Below are positions 63,269 to 64,000 of a DNA stretch of 64,000 nucleotides, piece by piece. The DNA is from Mesorhizobium sp. WSM3859. Lineage in GTDB: Bacteria > Pseudomonadota > Alphaproteobacteria > Rhizobiales > Rhizobiaceae. The notes beneath the pieces were generated by a model, which saw only the letters and a program-made list of their open reading frames with translations, made no database searches and was not told the origin of the DNA. Within the stretch, counting starts at the first letter, position 1. The number at the start of each line of letters is the position of its first letter. Position numbers and translations under genes: made by a program. The DNA lies in NCBI RefSeq assembly GCF_002295065.1, contig NZ_NSGG01000014.1:1-64000 (forward strand), written 5' to 3'.

Positions 63269-64000
63269 TCATCCGAGTCCGTGACGTTGACGTATCACGT
63301 TCGTCAGGCTCCCTTGCGCCGGGTAGAGCGGTATCAGGCAGGCTTGCAGGGCGTGGTACAAGTCGGCTTTGCCGACAAACAGCGAATGCGCCGGCTGCAA
63401 TTGCTCATCCAGTTCTTCGAACCATCCGCCATGCTCACGGTCGATATAGGCCCCGGCGATGGTATTCCAGATGCGCCGGTACCATTCTTCATGGAAGGCG
63501 CTTGGGCGATGCTCGGCCAGGAATGAGATAGCGCCCGCGGCCTCTGCGATCGGCCACCAGGGTTTGAAGCGGAACGCCGGCTTGTCGGCCCAGTCGAGGG
63601 TGTAGAAAAAGCCGCCATTGGTTCCATCCCATGCCAGTTCCACGGAGCGCCGAAACAGCATCTCCGCGGCTGGCGGCATCCAGTCGTGCTTCTTGCCGCC
63701 AAGCACCCACAGCTGGAGGGCCAGCCTCGCCCATTCGAGCCAATGTCCGGGCGTCGTCCCCGATGGACGGAACATCTCGTTGACCGCCCGGTAGGAACGG
63801 TCGATTGCCCACTGCTCGTCGAAATGCTCGGCGACGCGAAAATCGCACTCGCGGGCGCGGCGGTTGATGATCAGGTCGGCAATGCGCTCCGCCTTGCGCA
63901 GGTATTCCTGATCGGCGGTCGCCTCATAGGCGGCCATCAATGCCTCCGTCAGGTGCATGTTGGAATTCTGGCCACGATAACCGCGCATCGGCGTCCAGTC
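63269..64000 (-). CDS. AGE-family epimerase/isomerase, C-terminal part (partial)
   Basis: The frame enters from the right edge (64000) and stops at 63269, giving about 243 residues of the C-terminal part. The fold is the alpha/alpha barrel of N-acylglucosamine 2-epimerase/mannose isomerase: NSNMHLTEALMAAYEA, HWLEWARLALQLW with a catalytic His, WWPIAEAAGAISFLAEH, and HGGWFEELDEQLQP near the end. Members interconvert N-acetylglucosamine/N-acetylmannosamine, or isomerise mannose or sulfoquinovose. The missing N-terminus prevents choice. It is transcribed away from the TPR cyclase by a 197-base gap. Confidence 0.85.
   Translation of the reverse strand, partial: DWTPMRGYRGQNSNMHLTEALMAAYEATADQEYLRKAERIADLIINRRARECDFRVAEHFDEQWAIDRSYRAVNEMFRPSGTTPGHWLEWARLALQLWVLGGKKHDWMPPAAEMLFRRSVELAWDGTNGGFFYTLDWADKPAFRFKPWWPIAEAAGAISFLAEHRPSAFHEEWYRRIWNTIAGAYIDREHGGWFEELDEQLQPAHSLFVGKADLYHALQACLIPLYPAQGSLTNVIRQRHGLG

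Noticed and set aside
55949..64000. Genomic island integrated at tRNA-His
   Set aside because: No integrase, no repeated tRNA 3' end in the window, and no mobile-element genes were found.

Overview
The window looks like chromosomal DNA of a rhizobial alphaproteobacterium, most likely Mesorhizobium or a close relative. This rests on the high G+C content, the order zwf-pgl-edd for the Entner-Doudoroff pathway, isocitrate lyase beside a divergent ScfR/RamB-type regulator, a PdhS/PleC-type cell-cycle kinase with a perfect CtrA box, a phasin gene, adenylate cyclases of the rhizobial TolB-like/TPR type, and a tRNA-His with discriminator A73. No phage, transposon, plasmid or symbiosis genes were seen. 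The genus is inferred from gene content and protein style, not from a search.

Layout. 1-8.5 kb: a Lap-type surface adhesion locus. It has the N-terminal 512 codons of a giant repeat adhesin (cut by the left edge), a divergent LapG-type cysteine protease, and a type I secretion operon (TolC, ABC, HlyD) ending in a ribbon-helix-helix gene. 8.8-11.9 kb: an SDR dehydrogenase, a COG4091-type dehydrogenase with SAF domain, and proC. 12.0-21.7 kb: a polysaccharide cluster with an O-antigen ligase/polymerase-like protein, GT2, GT4, a WecG/TagA transferase, a DUF6492-like protein, a flippase and a Wzz/GumC chain-length protein; a palindromic intergenic repeat sits inside it. 21.9-25.6 kb: folD, a GlxA-type AraC regulator and a secreted von Willebrand A protein. 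25.6-29.7 kb: edd, pgl and zwf. 30-33 kb: an SDR, a stand-alone Mur-ligase-like protein with four C-terminal cysteines, and an SH3 membrane protein. 33.3-36.0 kb: puuB and puuA (gamma-glutamylated putrescine breakdown). 36.2-37.3 kb: a HAD hydrolase and a degenerate receiver. 37.5-40.9 kb: the glyoxylate-shunt gene aceA with a small partner, and its likely regulator. 41-46.5 kb: a DMT exporter and the polyamine importer potFGHI. 46.5-50.6 kb: an AsmA protein and acetoacetate-CoA ligase. 50.8-55.8 kb: the PdhS-like kinase, phasin and a three-hairpin small RNA with CCUCCUCCC loops (CcsR/'cuckoo' type). 55.9-56.0 kb: tRNA-His. 56.5-64 kb: two class III nucleotide cyclases flanking an L,D-transpeptidase, an OmpA-like lipoprotein and a DUF4239 membrane protein, then the C-terminal part of an AGE-family epimerase at the right edge.

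How the genes fit together. Three themes recur. The first is the cell surface: adhesin secretion and release, exopolysaccharide, AsmA, L,D-transpeptidase and OmpA lipoprotein. The second is carbon use through the Entner-Doudoroff pathway, the glyoxylate shunt, acetoacetate activation and polyhydroxybutyrate (phasin); acetoacetate-CoA ligase and phasin both belong to PHB turnover. The third is putrescine, with potFGHI for import and puuA/puuB for catabolism about 6 kb apart. The most interesting items are the Lap-type locus with its coupled RHH regulator and no LapD, the tandem CCUCCUCCC-loop RNA behind the phasin gene, the CtrA box in front of the PdhS-like kinase, the orphan Mur-ligase-like protein, and a 20-codon leader ORF before the first cyclase. 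All start sites and functions come from reading the sequence by eye; no database search was run.
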